DNA of 64,000 bases from Myxococcales bacterium (GCA_016794345.1 JAEUKE010000089.1:124001-188000); one strand, 5' to 3'; positions 54,112 through 63,181 are shown, numbered from the stretch's first letter. Numbers and translations: made by a program. The notes: generated by a model from the sequence alone, not told the origin.

Positions 54112-56307
54112 ATGCGCAGATCGGTCATCGGCTTCGTCCTCCTCCTCGGCTGCGGCGCCTCCAGGCTCGAACCTGACGCCGTGGCACCCAAGAAGCCGAG
54201 CCCGGCCCCGAGCGCCCGCCCTACCTCGCCGGGCGAGCCCGCGGCCAAGCTGCCTGCCTGCACGCCGGACCCGCGCGGAGAGAAGCCATCGGCCTCCCTG
54301 GCCTCGCGCCAGAAGGCCGTCGAGGCGCTCTCGAAGGGGAACAACCAGGAGGGGCTGGCGTCGCTCGTCGAAGCTCTGCGGCAGCGGCCGACGGACCTGG
54401 CCGCGTTCACGTTTCACGCCGCCGCGGAGGCCGAGCGCAACGTGCAGCGCGAGGCGCTGACGAAGCGCGCCGAGCGCATGAAGCCCGAGGCGCTGCCTGC
54501 TGTCGCTCCGCCGCAGAAGACCCTGGCTCGGTTCGAAGGGGCGCCGAAGCTGGGCGCGGTGACCCTCAAGCGCCTCTCGGAGGAGCGCCACAACTCGGAC
54601 TTCTACGCGTTCCTCGAGCGAAACAAGCTGCCGAACCCCTTCCTGTCACCGAAGAGCGCCGACGTGCTCGCGCGCCTGCCCGAGAGCATCGGCGATCTGG
54701 GCATGGGCGCGGTCCGTTATTTCGAGGGTCACGCGCTCGTCGACTACGGCCCGGCCGTGCTCCTGATCGCGGACGACGGCGGCGCCGTTCGGAGCCTCAG
54801 CTTCCTCGACCCCTTGAAGGAGGGTTTCAAGGCCGTGCTCAAGCCGCCGGCCCCACCGTCGGTCCCGGCCGACGTGCCTGCGCAGGTCCCGCCTTCGATC
54901 CAGGTCGATCCCACGAGCATCAACGCGCACATCCGCTACGCGCAGGTGCTGGGCTCGCTCTTGGTGGTGGAGCTCGGCCACGACGGCGACGGCTTCGCCG
55001 CGAGACCGGACGGGTTCCTCCTCGGCTACGACCTGCTCAAGGACAAGGTCGCCTGGGTGAGCGACGCCGCCACGGGGAACGCCTACAACTTTCACGCGAG
55101 CGGCGGCTACATCGTCACTGCGTACAGCAAGACGACTGACGAGGAGCGGCGCGCCGCGCGCGCCGCGTACACGAAGCCCCCGCCGGGCGACGCCAAGCTC
55201 GTCGTCCTCGATGCGGCGACCGGAAAGACCGTCGCGACCGCCCCCTTGTCGGGGAGGGCGGACTACGTCTTCGGCACGAAGGACCGCCTCTACGCCTGGG
55301 GCGAAGAGTCTTTCGAGACGTTCGAGATCACCGCCGCGGCGCCGTCTCCCAAGGTCGAGCTCGGGTCGCTCACGAAGCTCGAGGGGGGCAGCTCGTCCAT
55401 CCCCATCGGCGACTCCACGCGGTGCTGGCTAACGAACGCCGCCGTCGCGCTCGATCACCGCGACGCCCGGGCTCTCCTGTCGCTCGCGCAGGTCCTGCCC
55501 GCGGGGGCCAGCTTGACGAAGGGGCTGCAAGCAGCCGGCGAGTTCTTCGAAGAACGCGCCGCGGGACGGCCGGGCATCGACCTGACCGAGGCGGAGCCGA
55601 TCCTGGTGCGGCCACTCGGCACGCCGAAGGTCAAGAGCGGCGGGGCGAGCGTGGCGACGCGACGCTTCGTCCCGGCGAAGGAGTCCGAGCTCTATTATCC
55701 GAACCCCGGCATCGAGCTGAAGAAGGGCGAGACGCGCCCGCAGTTCGTGGTCAACGTCTACCCGAACGGCCCGAGCCACCTCTATCCGCCGGCGTTTGGG
55801 CTGGAGGGCATCATCTGGGCTGCGCGCCGAGACGACGCGGTCGTCCTCGCCTACGGCTCTCGATTCGTGGTCTCGCTTCGGAACGACGCGATCGAGAAAG
55901 TGTTCGACTTCTCACCTTTCGGGCAGGTCGACCCGACGGCGACCGATTCCCGGCCCATCGCGTTCATGACCTACCTCGACGACAACCTGCTCCTCGTGAA
56001 CAACCCGCCCTCACACGACCCGAAGGCGTCGGCTGCCTTCATCTCCGCGATCGATCCCAAGTCGGGCGAGACGGTTTGGCGCACCGAGGCCGGCGTGCTT
56101 GCGAGGCAGCCGCTCATCTTCCAGGACCACATCGTCGCCCTGGTCAACCGGGGCTCGGCGAGCGAGCTCGTGGCCTTCCGCCGGGTGGACGGGCAGCCGG
56201 CCGTGAGGCTTTCTTTCCCCGAGGTCGCCACCGACATCGGCTGGGATGGCCGCGGCGCCATCTTCGTGACCTTGCCGAAGGAGAGGAAGTACTTCACCTT
56301 CCGTTGA
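54112..56307 (+). CDS. PQQ-like beta-propeller lipoprotein
   Basis: 731 residues; lipobox LLGC (Cys14). Pro-rich linker, a TPR-like piece (about 63-125), then a propeller of PQQ/quinoprotein type with blades such as GFLLGYDLLKDKVAWVSDA, KLVVLDAATGKTVATA and AAFISAIDPKSGETVWRTEA. No enzyme residues are assigned. It is followed one base later by a small gene. Confidence 0.8.
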   Translation: MRRSVIGFVLLLGCGASRLEPDAVAPKKPSPAPSARPTSPGEPAAKLPACTPDPRGEKPSASLASRQKAVEALSKGNNQEGLASLVEALRQRPTDLAAFTFHAAAEAERNVQREALTKRAERMKPEALPAVAPPQKTLARFEGAPKLGAVTLKRLSEERHNSDFYAFLERNKLPNPFLSPKSADVLARLPESIGDLGMGAVRYFEGHALVDYGPAVLLIADDGGAVRSLSFLDPLKEGFKAVLKPPAPPSVPADVPAQVPPSIQVDPTSINAHIRYAQVLGSLLVVELGHDGDGFAARPDGFLLGYDLLKDKVAWVSDAATGNAYNFHASGGYIVTAYSKTTDEERRAARAAYTKPPPGDAKLVVLDAATGKTVATAPLSGRADYVFGTKDRLYAWGEESFETFEITAAAPSPKVELGSLTKLEGGSSSIPIGDSTRCWLTNAAVALDHRDARALLSLAQVLPAGASLTKGLQAAGEFFEERAAGRPGIDLTEAEPILVRPLGTPKVKSGGASVATRRFVPAKESELYYPNPGIELKKGETRPQFVVNVYPNGPSHLYPPAFGLEGIIWAARRDDAVVLAYGSRFVVSLRNDAIEKVFDFSPFGQVDPTATDSRPIAFMTYLDDNLLLVNNPPSHDPKASAAFISAIDPKSGETVWRTEAGVLARQPLIFQDHIVALVNRGSASELVAFRRVDGQPAVRLSFPEVATDIGWDGRGAIFVTLPKERKYFTFR

Positions 56308-56308
56308 C

Positions 56309-56578
56309 GTGGCCAAGCCCAGGGTCGAGATCGTGTTCCGCAAAGGCAAGCCGGTGGCGGCGTTCCTCCACTTGCGCGAGGGGGCGAAGGGCAGATCCGG
56401 GCGGACCATCCCCATCCGCCCGCCCATGACCGCCCACTACGACGAGGCCGGCCTTCCCATCGGCCTCGAGGTCCCGCTGCCCACGGCGGTTCCCCTCCTC
56501 TCGATCAACGAAGCCCTGCGTGAGCTGGGCGCAGAGGCGTTGGGGGAGGACGACGTGTTGGCGCTGCGGATGGTCTGA
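56309..56578 (+). CDS. Small conserved protein (DUF2283-like)
   Basis: 89 residues from GTG, 1 base after the upstream stop. The middle reads TAHYDEAGLPIGLEVPLP and NEALRELGAEALGEDDVL, which loosely resembles DUF2283 proteins with a YD...GIEV pattern. Its coding look is good, but the family is not certain. Tight spacing implies co-translation with the propeller lipoprotein. Confidence 0.6.
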   Translation: MAKPRVEIVFRKGKPVAAFLHLREGAKGRSGRTIPIRPPMTAHYDEAGLPIGLEVPLPTAVPLLSINEALRELGAEALGEDDVLALRMV

Positions 56579-56641
56579 CCTCCCCGGTTCCCCTCGCATC
56601 GTGAGCGAGCGGGCAGCGTCACAGTCTCGGGGGGCGCGGCG

Positions 56642-58132
56642 ATGATCGGCATGCGTCGTCGTTCGCTTCTGTTGGGCGTGGGGGCGGCTGGTCTCGCGAC
56701 CGCTTGTGGAGAGGGAGGAGGGCCCGAGCGGCACCTCACGCCGATGCCCGTCCTCCCGCCGGTTCCGCCGCCTGCGGATCGACGCACCGTCGTCATCGAG
56801 GGCGTCCCCCACGTCCGCCAGAAGCCCGACTTCTGCGGTGAGGCGTGCATCGAGATGGCCGCCCGGCGCCTCGGCCGCGCGTACGACCAAGACGGTGTCT
56901 TCGCGGCGGCGGGCGTCGACCCGGCGCTCGGACGAGGAGCCATCACGCGGGAGCTCGCAGCAGGCGCGCAGGCGCTCGGCTTCGACGTGGGCCCGGTCTG
57001 GGCGTCCGTCGAGCCCTCGCGGGCGTCGGCCGGCCTGGCCGACAGCTTCGACCGTGTCGTCGCCGATCTCGAGCATGGCGTGCCGACCATCCTCTGCACG
57101 CGGTTCGACGAGCGGCCCGGCACCACCGAGCACTTCCGTCTCGTCGTCGGCTACGACGCGGCCGCCGACGAGGTGGTCTACCACGATCCGGCCATCGACT
57201 CCGGAGCGTACCTGCGCATGTCGCGAGCTCGGCTGCTCGACCTCTGGCCGCTGCGATACGAGCCGGCACGCTGGACCTTGGTGAGCCTCCCGCTCAGGCC
57301 CGGTGAGCTCCGCGATCCACCTCCGCGAGCCGGAAGCTTCACGCCGGCGAGCTATGCGCAACACGTGCTCGCCCTTAAGGAACGCCTCGAAGTCCTCGGT
57401 CTCGGTGGGCTCTCCGTCCGGATCGAAGATCCTTTCGTGGTGCTCGGCGATGACGCTCCACGTGTCCTCGAGCGCCGCGCCGAGACGGTGCGGTGGGCCG
57501 CCGACATGCTCGAGAAAGGCTTCTTCGAGAAGCGGCCGCAGCGGATCCTCGACGTCTACCTGTTCGCTTCTGCGGCGAGCTACGAGCACGGCGTGCGGCG
57601 CATCACGGGGGAGGAGCCTGGTACGCCGTACGGCTTCTACTCCTCGCAGAAAGGCGGGCTCTTCATGAACATCGCGACGGGCGGAGGCACGCTCGTGCAC
57701 GAGATCGTGCACCCTTACGTCGAAGCCGACTTCGAGGAGGCGCCGGCCTGGCTGAACGAGGGGCTCGGCTCGCTCTTCGAGCAGTCGGCCGAGCGAGACG
57801 GCCACATCGTCGGCCTCACCAACTGGCGCCTCGCCGGTCTGCAGCGCGCGCTTCGCCGCGGGGACGTCCCGACGTTCCGTGAGCTTTGCGCCATGAGCGA
57901 TCCCACGTTCTACGAAGAGGACCGCGGGACCAACTACGCGCAGGCGCGCTACCTGATGTATTACCTCCAGGAGCAAGGTCAGCTCCGGCCGTTCTACAAG
58001 GCGTTCCGCGCGGCGCGGAAGACCGACCCGACCGGGTACGCGACACTGGTGCGCGTCCTCGGCGAGGCCGACATGGCCGACTTCCAGCGGCGCTGGTCGA
58101 AGTTCGTCCTGTCGCTCCGGTTCGAGGGGTGA
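56642..58132 (+). CDS. Fusion of a C39-like cysteine peptidase and an HExxH peptidase
   Basis: 496 residues with a Tat/lipoprotein signal (MRRRSLLLGVG...ATAC, Cys22). Residues 50-220 match the C39-like papain fold: QKPDFCGEAC with Cys65, His164 in TTEHFRLVVGYD, and Asp182 in YHDPA. Residues of about 290-490 have HEIVH at 353-357 and Glu373 in WLNEGLGSLFE, a gluzincin zinc site of peptidase MA/DUF1570 type. All key residues for both activities are present. It is anchored outside the cytoplasm. An alternative ATG three codons in begins the Tat motif. Confidence 0.85.
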   Translation: MIGMRRRSLLLGVGAAGLATACGEGGGPERHLTPMPVLPPVPPPADRRTVVIEGVPHVRQKPDFCGEACIEMAARRLGRAYDQDGVFAAAGVDPALGRGAITRELAAGAQALGFDVGPVWASVEPSRASAGLADSFDRVVADLEHGVPTILCTRFDERPGTTEHFRLVVGYDAAADEVVYHDPAIDSGAYLRMSRARLLDLWPLRYEPARWTLVSLPLRPGELRDPPPRAGSFTPASYAQHVLALKERLEVLGLGGLSVRIEDPFVVLGDDAPRVLERRAETVRWAADMLEKGFFEKRPQRILDVYLFASAASYEHGVRRITGEEPGTPYGFYSSQKGGLFMNIATGGGTLVHEIVHPYVEADFEEAPAWLNEGLGSLFEQSAERDGHIVGLTNWRLAGLQRALRRGDVPTFRELCAMSDPTFYEEDRGTNYAQARYLMYYLQEQGQLRPFYKAFRAARKTDPTGYATLVRVLGEADMADFQRRWSKFVLSLRFEG

Positions 58133-58164
58133 CCTGAGCGGACCCGGCCGTGTAGATTCCGGGG

Positions 58165-59103
58165 ATGACCGAGCGAGAGACCCTGGCGAGCCTCCGTGTG
58201 CTCGTCTCCATGGCCCGAGCGGACGGCGTCCTCACCGCGCCAGAGGAGCGCGCCATCGAAGACGCCATCGCCCAGGCCAACTTGGAGGGGCTCACCCTCG
58301 CGAGCCTCTTCGGCACCGACTTCGAGCTCGACGACGAGCTGGCCGAGCTCAAGACTGACGACGCCAAGCGCGCGACCTACGAGTCGGTCTATGCGCTCGC
58401 TCACGCGGACGACGCGTGCACGCTGCCGGAGGAGCACCTCCTCGCCCACATCGAGGCCAAGCTCGGGTTCTCCCCCGAGAATCGCTCGGTCCTCAAACGG
58501 CTCCTGGAGGAGGCGGAGGACACCGTCCTGCCTGCCCACATCGCCGAGATCGTCGATCCCGAGCGCCGCGCCGCGGAAATCCGCGAGGACACGCTGAAGT
58601 ACTCCATCCTCTCGGCCGCGCTCGGCGCGTTCCCGATCCCCGGCATCGCCATCGCGACCGACCTCGCCGTCACCGCGATCCAGACGAAGCTCGTGCGCGA
58701 TATCGCGCAGTACTTCGGCCGCAAGCTCGACCAGAAGGGCGCGGCGGAGCTGCTCGCCGGCGCGGGCGTCGGCATGGGCCTGCGCATCGCGCTCAACAAC
58801 CTCGCCAAGTTCGTCCCTGGCTGGGGCAGCGCCGTCGGCGCGGCGAGCTCGTTCGTCTCCACGTTTGCCCTCGGCACGGTCGCCACGCGGTACTTCGAGT
58901 CGGGCGCCACCGACGTCTCGGTGCTCCGCGACGAGATGACGCGCGCCAAGAAGGAGGCGCAGGCCGCTTATTCGGAGCAGAAGGGCGCCGTGACCGAGAA
59001 GCAGGCTGCGACGAAGGAGCGCCTCGAGGCGCTCGGGCGCGATCTCGCCGACGGCAAGATCACGAAGGCCGAATACGAGAAGCAGGTCGAAGAGCTCGCC
59101 TGA
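58165..59103 (+). CDS. TerB-like and DUF697-like membrane-associated protein
   Basis: 312 residues. The N-terminal 120 residues are TerB-like (LVSMARADGVLTAPEERAIEDAI); the next part has AFPIPGIAIATDLAVTAIQTKLV and NNLAKFVPGWGSAVGAASSF, typical of the DUF697 GTPase-associated helices; the C-terminus is a Lys/Glu coiled coil. TerB proteins occur in tellurite and stress systems. No other Ter gene is nearby. Confidence 0.82.
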   Translation: MTERETLASLRVLVSMARADGVLTAPEERAIEDAIAQANLEGLTLASLFGTDFELDDELAELKTDDAKRATYESVYALAHADDACTLPEEHLLAHIEAKLGFSPENRSVLKRLLEEAEDTVLPAHIAEIVDPERRAAEIREDTLKYSILSAALGAFPIPGIAIATDLAVTAIQTKLVRDIAQYFGRKLDQKGAAELLAGAGVGMGLRIALNNLAKFVPGWGSAVGAASSFVSTFALGTVATRYFESGATDVSVLRDEMTRAKKEAQAAYSEQKGAVTEKQAATKERLEALGRDLADGKITKAEYEKQVEELA

Positions 59104-59147
59104 CAGCCCGCAGCGTCACGCTGCTTGATGAGCGAGCCGCTGCTCTC

Positions 59148-60413
59148 TCACCCCCCCGGCCCCCCTCGCGCCGCGAGGGGGGAGGGCGCCTCCTTGCGCG
59201 GGTCGTCGCCGCGCCAGAGGACGGTGGCGACCACGAACGCGCCCCACAGGCCGGCGAAGTGAAGCACCATCGCGTCGCCGCTCATCGCCTTGAAGAGCGT
59301 GCCGGAGACGGGCGGGCCGATGAGCATGCCGAGGCCGTACGCGGCGTTGTAGAGGCCACCGCCGCGCTTGAGATCGCGCGGGGAGAGCACGAGCCCTTGC
59401 AGCCCCAGGCTGACGGGGGAGAGCGCCGCGAGCGAGGCGCCCGCGACGAGCACGAGCGCGTAGACCACCAACTCGTTGTGGGTCAAAACGAAGCTCAAGA
59501 TGGCCGCGGTGCCCACGGCGCCGAGCGCCCGCATGATGAAGAGGTGGCCGTGTTTGTCGGCCAGCTTCCCGGCCACCACGACGGACGAGAGCATCCCGGC
59601 GGCGAAGAACGCAGGGATGAGGATGGTCTCCTCCTCCGTCATGCCGCTTTCGATCAGGTAGAGCGGCAGGAACATGGCGACGCTCGCCTGGAAGTAGCCG
59701 TAGGAGAACGTCGCGAAACACGCGGAGCGGATCTTCCTGAGCACCTCCCATGTCCCGAGCTCGGGCGCGGCCTCCGGAGCGCCGTCGCCGCCGAGCGCCT
59801 CGCCGCTCGCTGCTTCGTTCGAGCGGACCGCGTCGAGCAGGAGCGCCACGACGGTGGCGGCGACGAGCGCGACCGCCCCGGCCGCGAAGAACGCGGTGGT
59901 CTTGGGCGCCACCAGGACCAGGACGCTGTTCACGATCGGCCCGATCACGTAGCCGGCCGCGAGCGCGATGGCGTAGATGCTCATGAAGAACGCCTTCTCC
60001 GCCTTCGGCGCGCGGGCGAGCAGGATGGTCTCGCTCGAGACCCAGACGCCCACCGAAAATGCGCCGTCGAAGAAGCGCACCGCTCCGAAGCCCCACCAGC
60101 TCTGCATGAGCGGAAAGAGCGCGGCCGCAGCGGCGTAGCCGAGGAGGCTGAAAATGAGGACGCGCTTCGGGCCGAAGCGAGAGAGGAGCGAGCCCGACGG
60201 AACCGCGAGCGCTCCGATGCCGGCCGCGAAGAAGGTGACGAGCCAACCGATCTGCGGCTCGTCGAATCCTCGGTTCTTCAGAAAGATGCCGGCGATCGAC
60301 AGCGCGAGGCCGTACGAGATCCCGAGGAACAGGATCGTGAGGTAGACGAGGGCGATCGTCCTGTCGGCGAATACGCGCGCGATCCAGGACCCGCGAGGCG
60401 GTTCAGCGGACAA
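59148..60413 (-). CDS. Major facilitator superfamily transporter
   Basis: 421 residues from a TTG at 60413; a GTG at 60461 is open but its extra residues are Arg/Ser-rich and overlap the previous gene. Twelve hydrophobic segments are visible, with SLLSRFGPKR and GKLADKHGHLFIMR as loop 2-3-type motifs. The substrate is unknown. The last 10 residues are encoded by REP-like copy d, so the original end may have been altered. Confidence 0.88.
   Translation of the reverse strand: MSAEPPRGSWIARVFADRTIALVYLTILFLGISYGLALSIAGIFLKNRGFDEPQIGWLVTFFAAGIGALAVPSGSLLSRFGPKRVLIFSLLGYAAAAALFPLMQSWWGFGAVRFFDGAFSVGVWVSSETILLARAPKAEKAFFMSIYAIALAAGYVIGPIVNSVLVLVAPKTTAFFAAGAVALVAATVVALLLDAVRSNEAASGEALGGDGAPEAAPELGTWEVLRKIRSACFATFSYGYFQASVAMFLPLYLIESGMTEEETILIPAFFAAGMLSSVVVAGKLADKHGHLFIMRALGAVGTAAILSFVLTHNELVVYALVLVAGASLAALSPVSLGLQGLVLSPRDLKRGGGLYNAAYGLGMLIGPPVSGTLFKAMSGDAMVLHFAGLWGAFVVATVLWRGDDPRKEAPSPLAARGGPGG
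59151..59182 (+). repeat. REP-like hairpin, copy d
   Basis: Leader CCCCCCCGG then a perfect 10-bp stem CCCCCCTCGC/GCGAGGGGGG with loop GCC (59160-59182). Same family and orientation as the copies at 21078, 24260 and 24335. It lies within the last codons of the MFS gene, on the opposite strand. Confidence 0.65.
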
Positions 60414-60420
60414 GGCCGAG

Positions 60421-60825
60421 CTACTGTGCCGGCGCGCCCGGGATCGGCGGGACGCAGGCACCGAGCGTGCACACGTAGCCCGTCTGGCAGTCGGCAGCGG
60501 AGCCGCACGGGACCTGACACTTCTGTGCCTGCAGGTTGCACTTGGCGGTCAGGCACTGCGAGTCCTGCGTGCAGGCGGGCGCCATGGGGTTCGGGGGCGT
60601 CGTCGGCTGCGTCTGCATCTGGCCCGGGGGCATCTGGCCCGGGGGCATCTGCTGGCCGTAGCCCGGCTGCTGCTGGCCGTAGCCCGGCTGCTGCTGGCCG
60701 TAGCCCGGCTGCTGGCCGTACCCCTGCTGCATCATCGAGGGGTCCTGTGCGTCGCGCTCGTTCGCGCACGCGAGGAAGGAGACGGGAACGGCGAAGAGCG
60801 CAACCGCGGCGAGCCTTCTCAGCAT
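60421..60825 (-). CDS. Repeat-rich, Cys-rich lipoprotein
   Basis: 134 residues from the ATG at 60825. Signal ends FLAC (Cys20). Residues of about 33-75 are near-perfect GYGQQQP-type and PPGQM repeats with no charge; the C-terminus has eight Cys in a CTQDSQCLTAKC and GYVCTLGACVPP arrangement, probably a small disulfide-knotted domain. It follows the FGE-like gene by 10 bases. A GTG at 60852 is possible but overlaps that gene. Confidence 0.75.
   Translation of the reverse strand: MLRRLAAVALFAVPVSFLACANERDAQDPSMMQQGYGQQPGYGQQQPGYGQQQPGYGQQMPPGQMPPGQMQTQPTTPPNPMAPACTQDSQCLTAKCNLQAQKCQVPCGSAADCQTGYVCTLGACVPPIPGAPAQ
60621..60729 (-). repeat. In-frame tandem repeats (15-bp and 18/21-bp units)
   Basis: Read on the plus strand: two copies of a 15-bp unit GGCCCGGGGGCATCT at 60621-60650, then CTGGCCGTAGCCCGGCTG units at 60652, 60673 and 60694 (the first two extended by CTG), and a diverged unit at 60712. 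They encode the PPGQM and QQPGYGQ repeats of the lipoprotein, so copy number can vary without frameshift. Confidence 0.85.
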
Positions 60826-60835
60826 GGAGGCAAGG

Positions 60836-61771
60836 CTACCGAACATCCTCACAGCAGCGGAAGCCTTCTTCGTAGCCGTAGTCGTCCTCTTTGTGGAAAT
60901 CGACAGTGGGCCTGCACCGCCCGCGGACGGGACCCCACCAGCCGCCCTTGAGGCCGCTCCGATCGGGGTACTTCTTGCCGGGGATCTCGACCCACTCGTT
61001 GATGTTGCCGTTCATGTCGTAGACGCCGAACGGCGACACGCAGGCGGGGAGCGAGCCGGCCGGCAGGCGCTGATCGAGCTTCTCGAGGTGCGCCTTGCAC
61101 GCCGGCGTCTTCATGCACTTCTCGTAGCGGAAGAGCTTTCGCTCGCGCTTCCGGTACTCCTTGTCGATGCTGCATTTCTGGGCGTCGCGCTCGAGGCCGT
61201 ACGTGTACGGCAGCATCGCCTCGCCCTCGCAGGCGAAGTTGAACTCGTCCTCCGTGCAGAGACGCTTGCCCAGCGACTCACACGTCTTCTTCGCGTCCGT
61301 CCAGCTGATGAGGAGCGCGGGTAGCTCGCCCTTCTGGTTCGGGAACTCGTAGCGGTCGATGCAGAAGCTCATCCGCCGCTTCTCTTTGGAGAGGCACTTC
61401 GTGGGCGCGTACTTGAGGCACCGCTCGCTCACGGTGCTCTTGTATTTCTCGCCCTTCTCCTTGGCCTTCTCCTTCTTCTTTCGGTCCTTCTCGAACTCGG
61501 GGTGGTGCTCGAGGCACGTCTGCTCCACGTCCGGGCAGTAGTCGCCCTCGACGCGCACCATGCCCTCGGGGCAGCCGTCTGTCCGGCCGGGCGGCGCGTC
61601 GGCCGGCGTGCCCGACGCCGAGGACGAGGCCGATGCCGTGGCCGAAGCCGATGCCGTGGCCGATGCAGACACCGATGCCGCGCTCGCCGCGCGCTCCGCC
61701 GGCGGGTCGCTGCCGCCCGCGTTACACGCGGTGACGCCGGCGGCGACGAGCCACGCCACACAATCGCGCAT
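60836..61771 (-). CDS. FGE-sulfatase-like (formylglycine-generating enzyme family) lipoprotein
   Basis: 311 residues; lipobox VTAC (Cys16). An Ala/Ser/Thr repeat linker (about 25-55), then GCPEGMVRVEGDYCPD, a Lys-rich insertion (about 95-115), FCIDRYEFPNQ and the WTDAKKTCESLGKRLCTEDEFNFAC motif, and NEWVEIPG with a GGWW block and a final CC pair. This is the FGE-sulfatase/SUMF1 fold, here surface-bound. The active-site Cys of true FGE cannot be assigned with certainty. It overlaps the upstream gene by one base. Confidence 0.85.
   Translation of the reverse strand: MRDCVAWLVAAGVTACNAGGSDPPAERAASAASVSASATASASATASASSSASGTPADAPPGRTDGCPEGMVRVEGDYCPDVEQTCLEHHPEFEKDRKKKEKAKEKGEKYKSTVSERCLKYAPTKCLSKEKRRMSFCIDRYEFPNQKGELPALLISWTDAKKTCESLGKRLCTEDEFNFACEGEAMLPYTYGLERDAQKCSIDKEYRKRERKLFRYEKCMKTPACKAHLEKLDQRLPAGSLPACVSPFGVYDMNGNINEWVEIPGKKYPDRSGLKGGWWGPVRGRCRPTVDFHKEDDYGYEEGFRCCEDVR
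61619..61680 (-). repeat. Low-complexity repeat (GCCGATGCCGTG-like units)
   Basis: On the plus strand, imperfect copies of GCCGATGCCGTGGCCGAA-type units run through this stretch and encode the ASASATASAS linker of the FGE-like lipoprotein. Probably prone to length change. Confidence 0.7.
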
Positions 61772-63180
61772 CACGGCGCTCCCTTCTTCGTCCGCTCGAT
61801 GAACAGCTCGATGCTCTCGCCGCCCTCCTTGGTCCCGTCCGCGCGCGTCCAGACGTAGTCCGCGATCTTGTCTTCGGAGACCTCCACCTTTGCGCCGACG
61901 CCCAGCTTGGCGACGCGCTGAGGCTTGTTGTTCAGGCTGCCCACGATCGTCTTGCCGCTCCACGCGGTCACGCTCACCCACATCCACTCGATGCTGCCGT
62001 CGTCGGCTTCGAACGGGGCCTTGACGGTGAGCTGCTCGCGGGGCGGCGGCCCATTCTTCATCTTCGGGGCGAGCGCCCGGAGCTTCGCGCGTGCTCGCTC
62101 TCCGATCGCGCGCAGCTCCGGGTCGTCCGCCGGGACGAGCGACGTCGGGTCGGGCGCTGGACCGAACAGCGCCTCGATCGCGAGCCCGATGCGCTCCTCC
62201 TCCGTCTTCGCCGCGTAGCCCTCGAAGCGGAGCTCGAGCAAGCGGTTGTCGGGGTCCCCTTCTTCGCGGGGCGCTTCCTTCAGCACGATCACCGCGCTCC
62301 CTGGCTTCATCGTCCCTTCGGAGAGCATCTCCTTTGCGCGCGCGTGTCGAACGGCGCCGAGCTCCAGGTGGAGCTGGCCCGTCCCCGTGAGCTCGGCGCC
62401 CTCGACCAGGCGCTGCGCGGCGATCATGACGAGCTGGATCCCCTCCTGCGAGTGGGGGGGCGGCAGGCTCTGGATGACGAGATCGGGCACGCCCAGCTTT
62501 CCCAGGCCCAGCGTGATCGCGCGGTAGCGATCGCCCTCCGTCCGGTAGTAGTGGACGGTGATCTGGCTCGAGACGTCGGGCAAGGCGCCCTCCCAGCCTT
62601 GCACGCGGAGCTTCTCCCACGCGGCGACCGTGAAGAGCTCGCGCGTGATCTCGTCCCAGACGAACGCGCTGTGCCGCTTCGCGAGCTCGAGCGCGAGGCT
62701 CTGCGCCTTCTGCAGGCGCTGGTTGTCGCGGTCGGCGTCGAGCTCGAGCGCGAACAGGAGCGCGCCCTTCGACGCGGCGGCGGCCTGCTTCTCCGCCTCG
62801 TCGAGGCCGCGGCCGAAATTGCCGAGCTGCTGCACCGACGGCGGCTCGAGCTCGGCGAGCGGCGGCAGGATGACGCGCCCGGTGGGCTTTCCCGCGGCGC
62901 CCAGCGGGACGTCCGGCAGCCGCTCCTTCAAGAGGGCCTCGGTGGATTTGACGGCGGCGTCGCCGAGCGGCTGCGGCGTGTAGATCGCGATGGCGACCGT
63001 GCGCTCCGCGACCACCTGGCTGCCTGAGACGCGCGGGCGCTCGGCGGCGCCGCTCGGGGCCGGCGCTTCGCTCGCCGTGGCCTCGGGCGCCCGGCGGGCG
63101 TTCGACGTGCTCTCGCCGCCCGCGGGCTCACGCTTGCAGCCGATCGCCGCGATCGCGATCGCGAGCCAGACCCGCGTCAC
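61771..63180 (-). CDS. DUF2314-containing lipoprotein
   Basis: 469 residues from a GTG; lipobox AIGC (Cys15). The C-terminal part (about 375-460) has FEADDGSIEWMWVSVTAW, VGSLNNKPQRVAKLG and KIADYV...GTKEGG, matching DUF2314. The large middle region is unassigned, with a helical stretch (AEKQAAAASKGALLFALEL). The stop overlaps the FGE-like ATG (ATGA), so they are likely partners. Confidence 0.85.
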   Translation of the reverse strand: MTRVWLAIAIAAIGCKREPAGGESTSNARRAPEATASEAPAPSGAAERPRVSGSQVVAERTVAIAIYTPQPLGDAAVKSTEALLKERLPDVPLGAAGKPTGRVILPPLAELEPPSVQQLGNFGRGLDEAEKQAAAASKGALLFALELDADRDNQRLQKAQSLALELAKRHSAFVWDEITRELFTVAAWEKLRVQGWEGALPDVSSQITVHYYRTEGDRYRAITLGLGKLGVPDLVIQSLPPPHSQEGIQLVMIAAQRLVEGAELTGTGQLHLELGAVRHARAKEMLSEGTMKPGSAVIVLKEAPREEGDPDNRLLELRFEGYAAKTEEERIGLAIEALFGPAPDPTSLVPADDPELRAIGERARAKLRALAPKMKNGPPPREQLTVKAPFEADDGSIEWMWVSVTAWSGKTIVGSLNNKPQRVAKLGVGAKVEVSEDKIADYVWTRADGTKEGGESIELFIERTKKGAP

Positions 63181-63181
63181 G

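Noticed and set aside
60621..60729. CRISPR array
   Set aside because: Units are adjacent with no spacers and are in frame within a lipoprotein gene.
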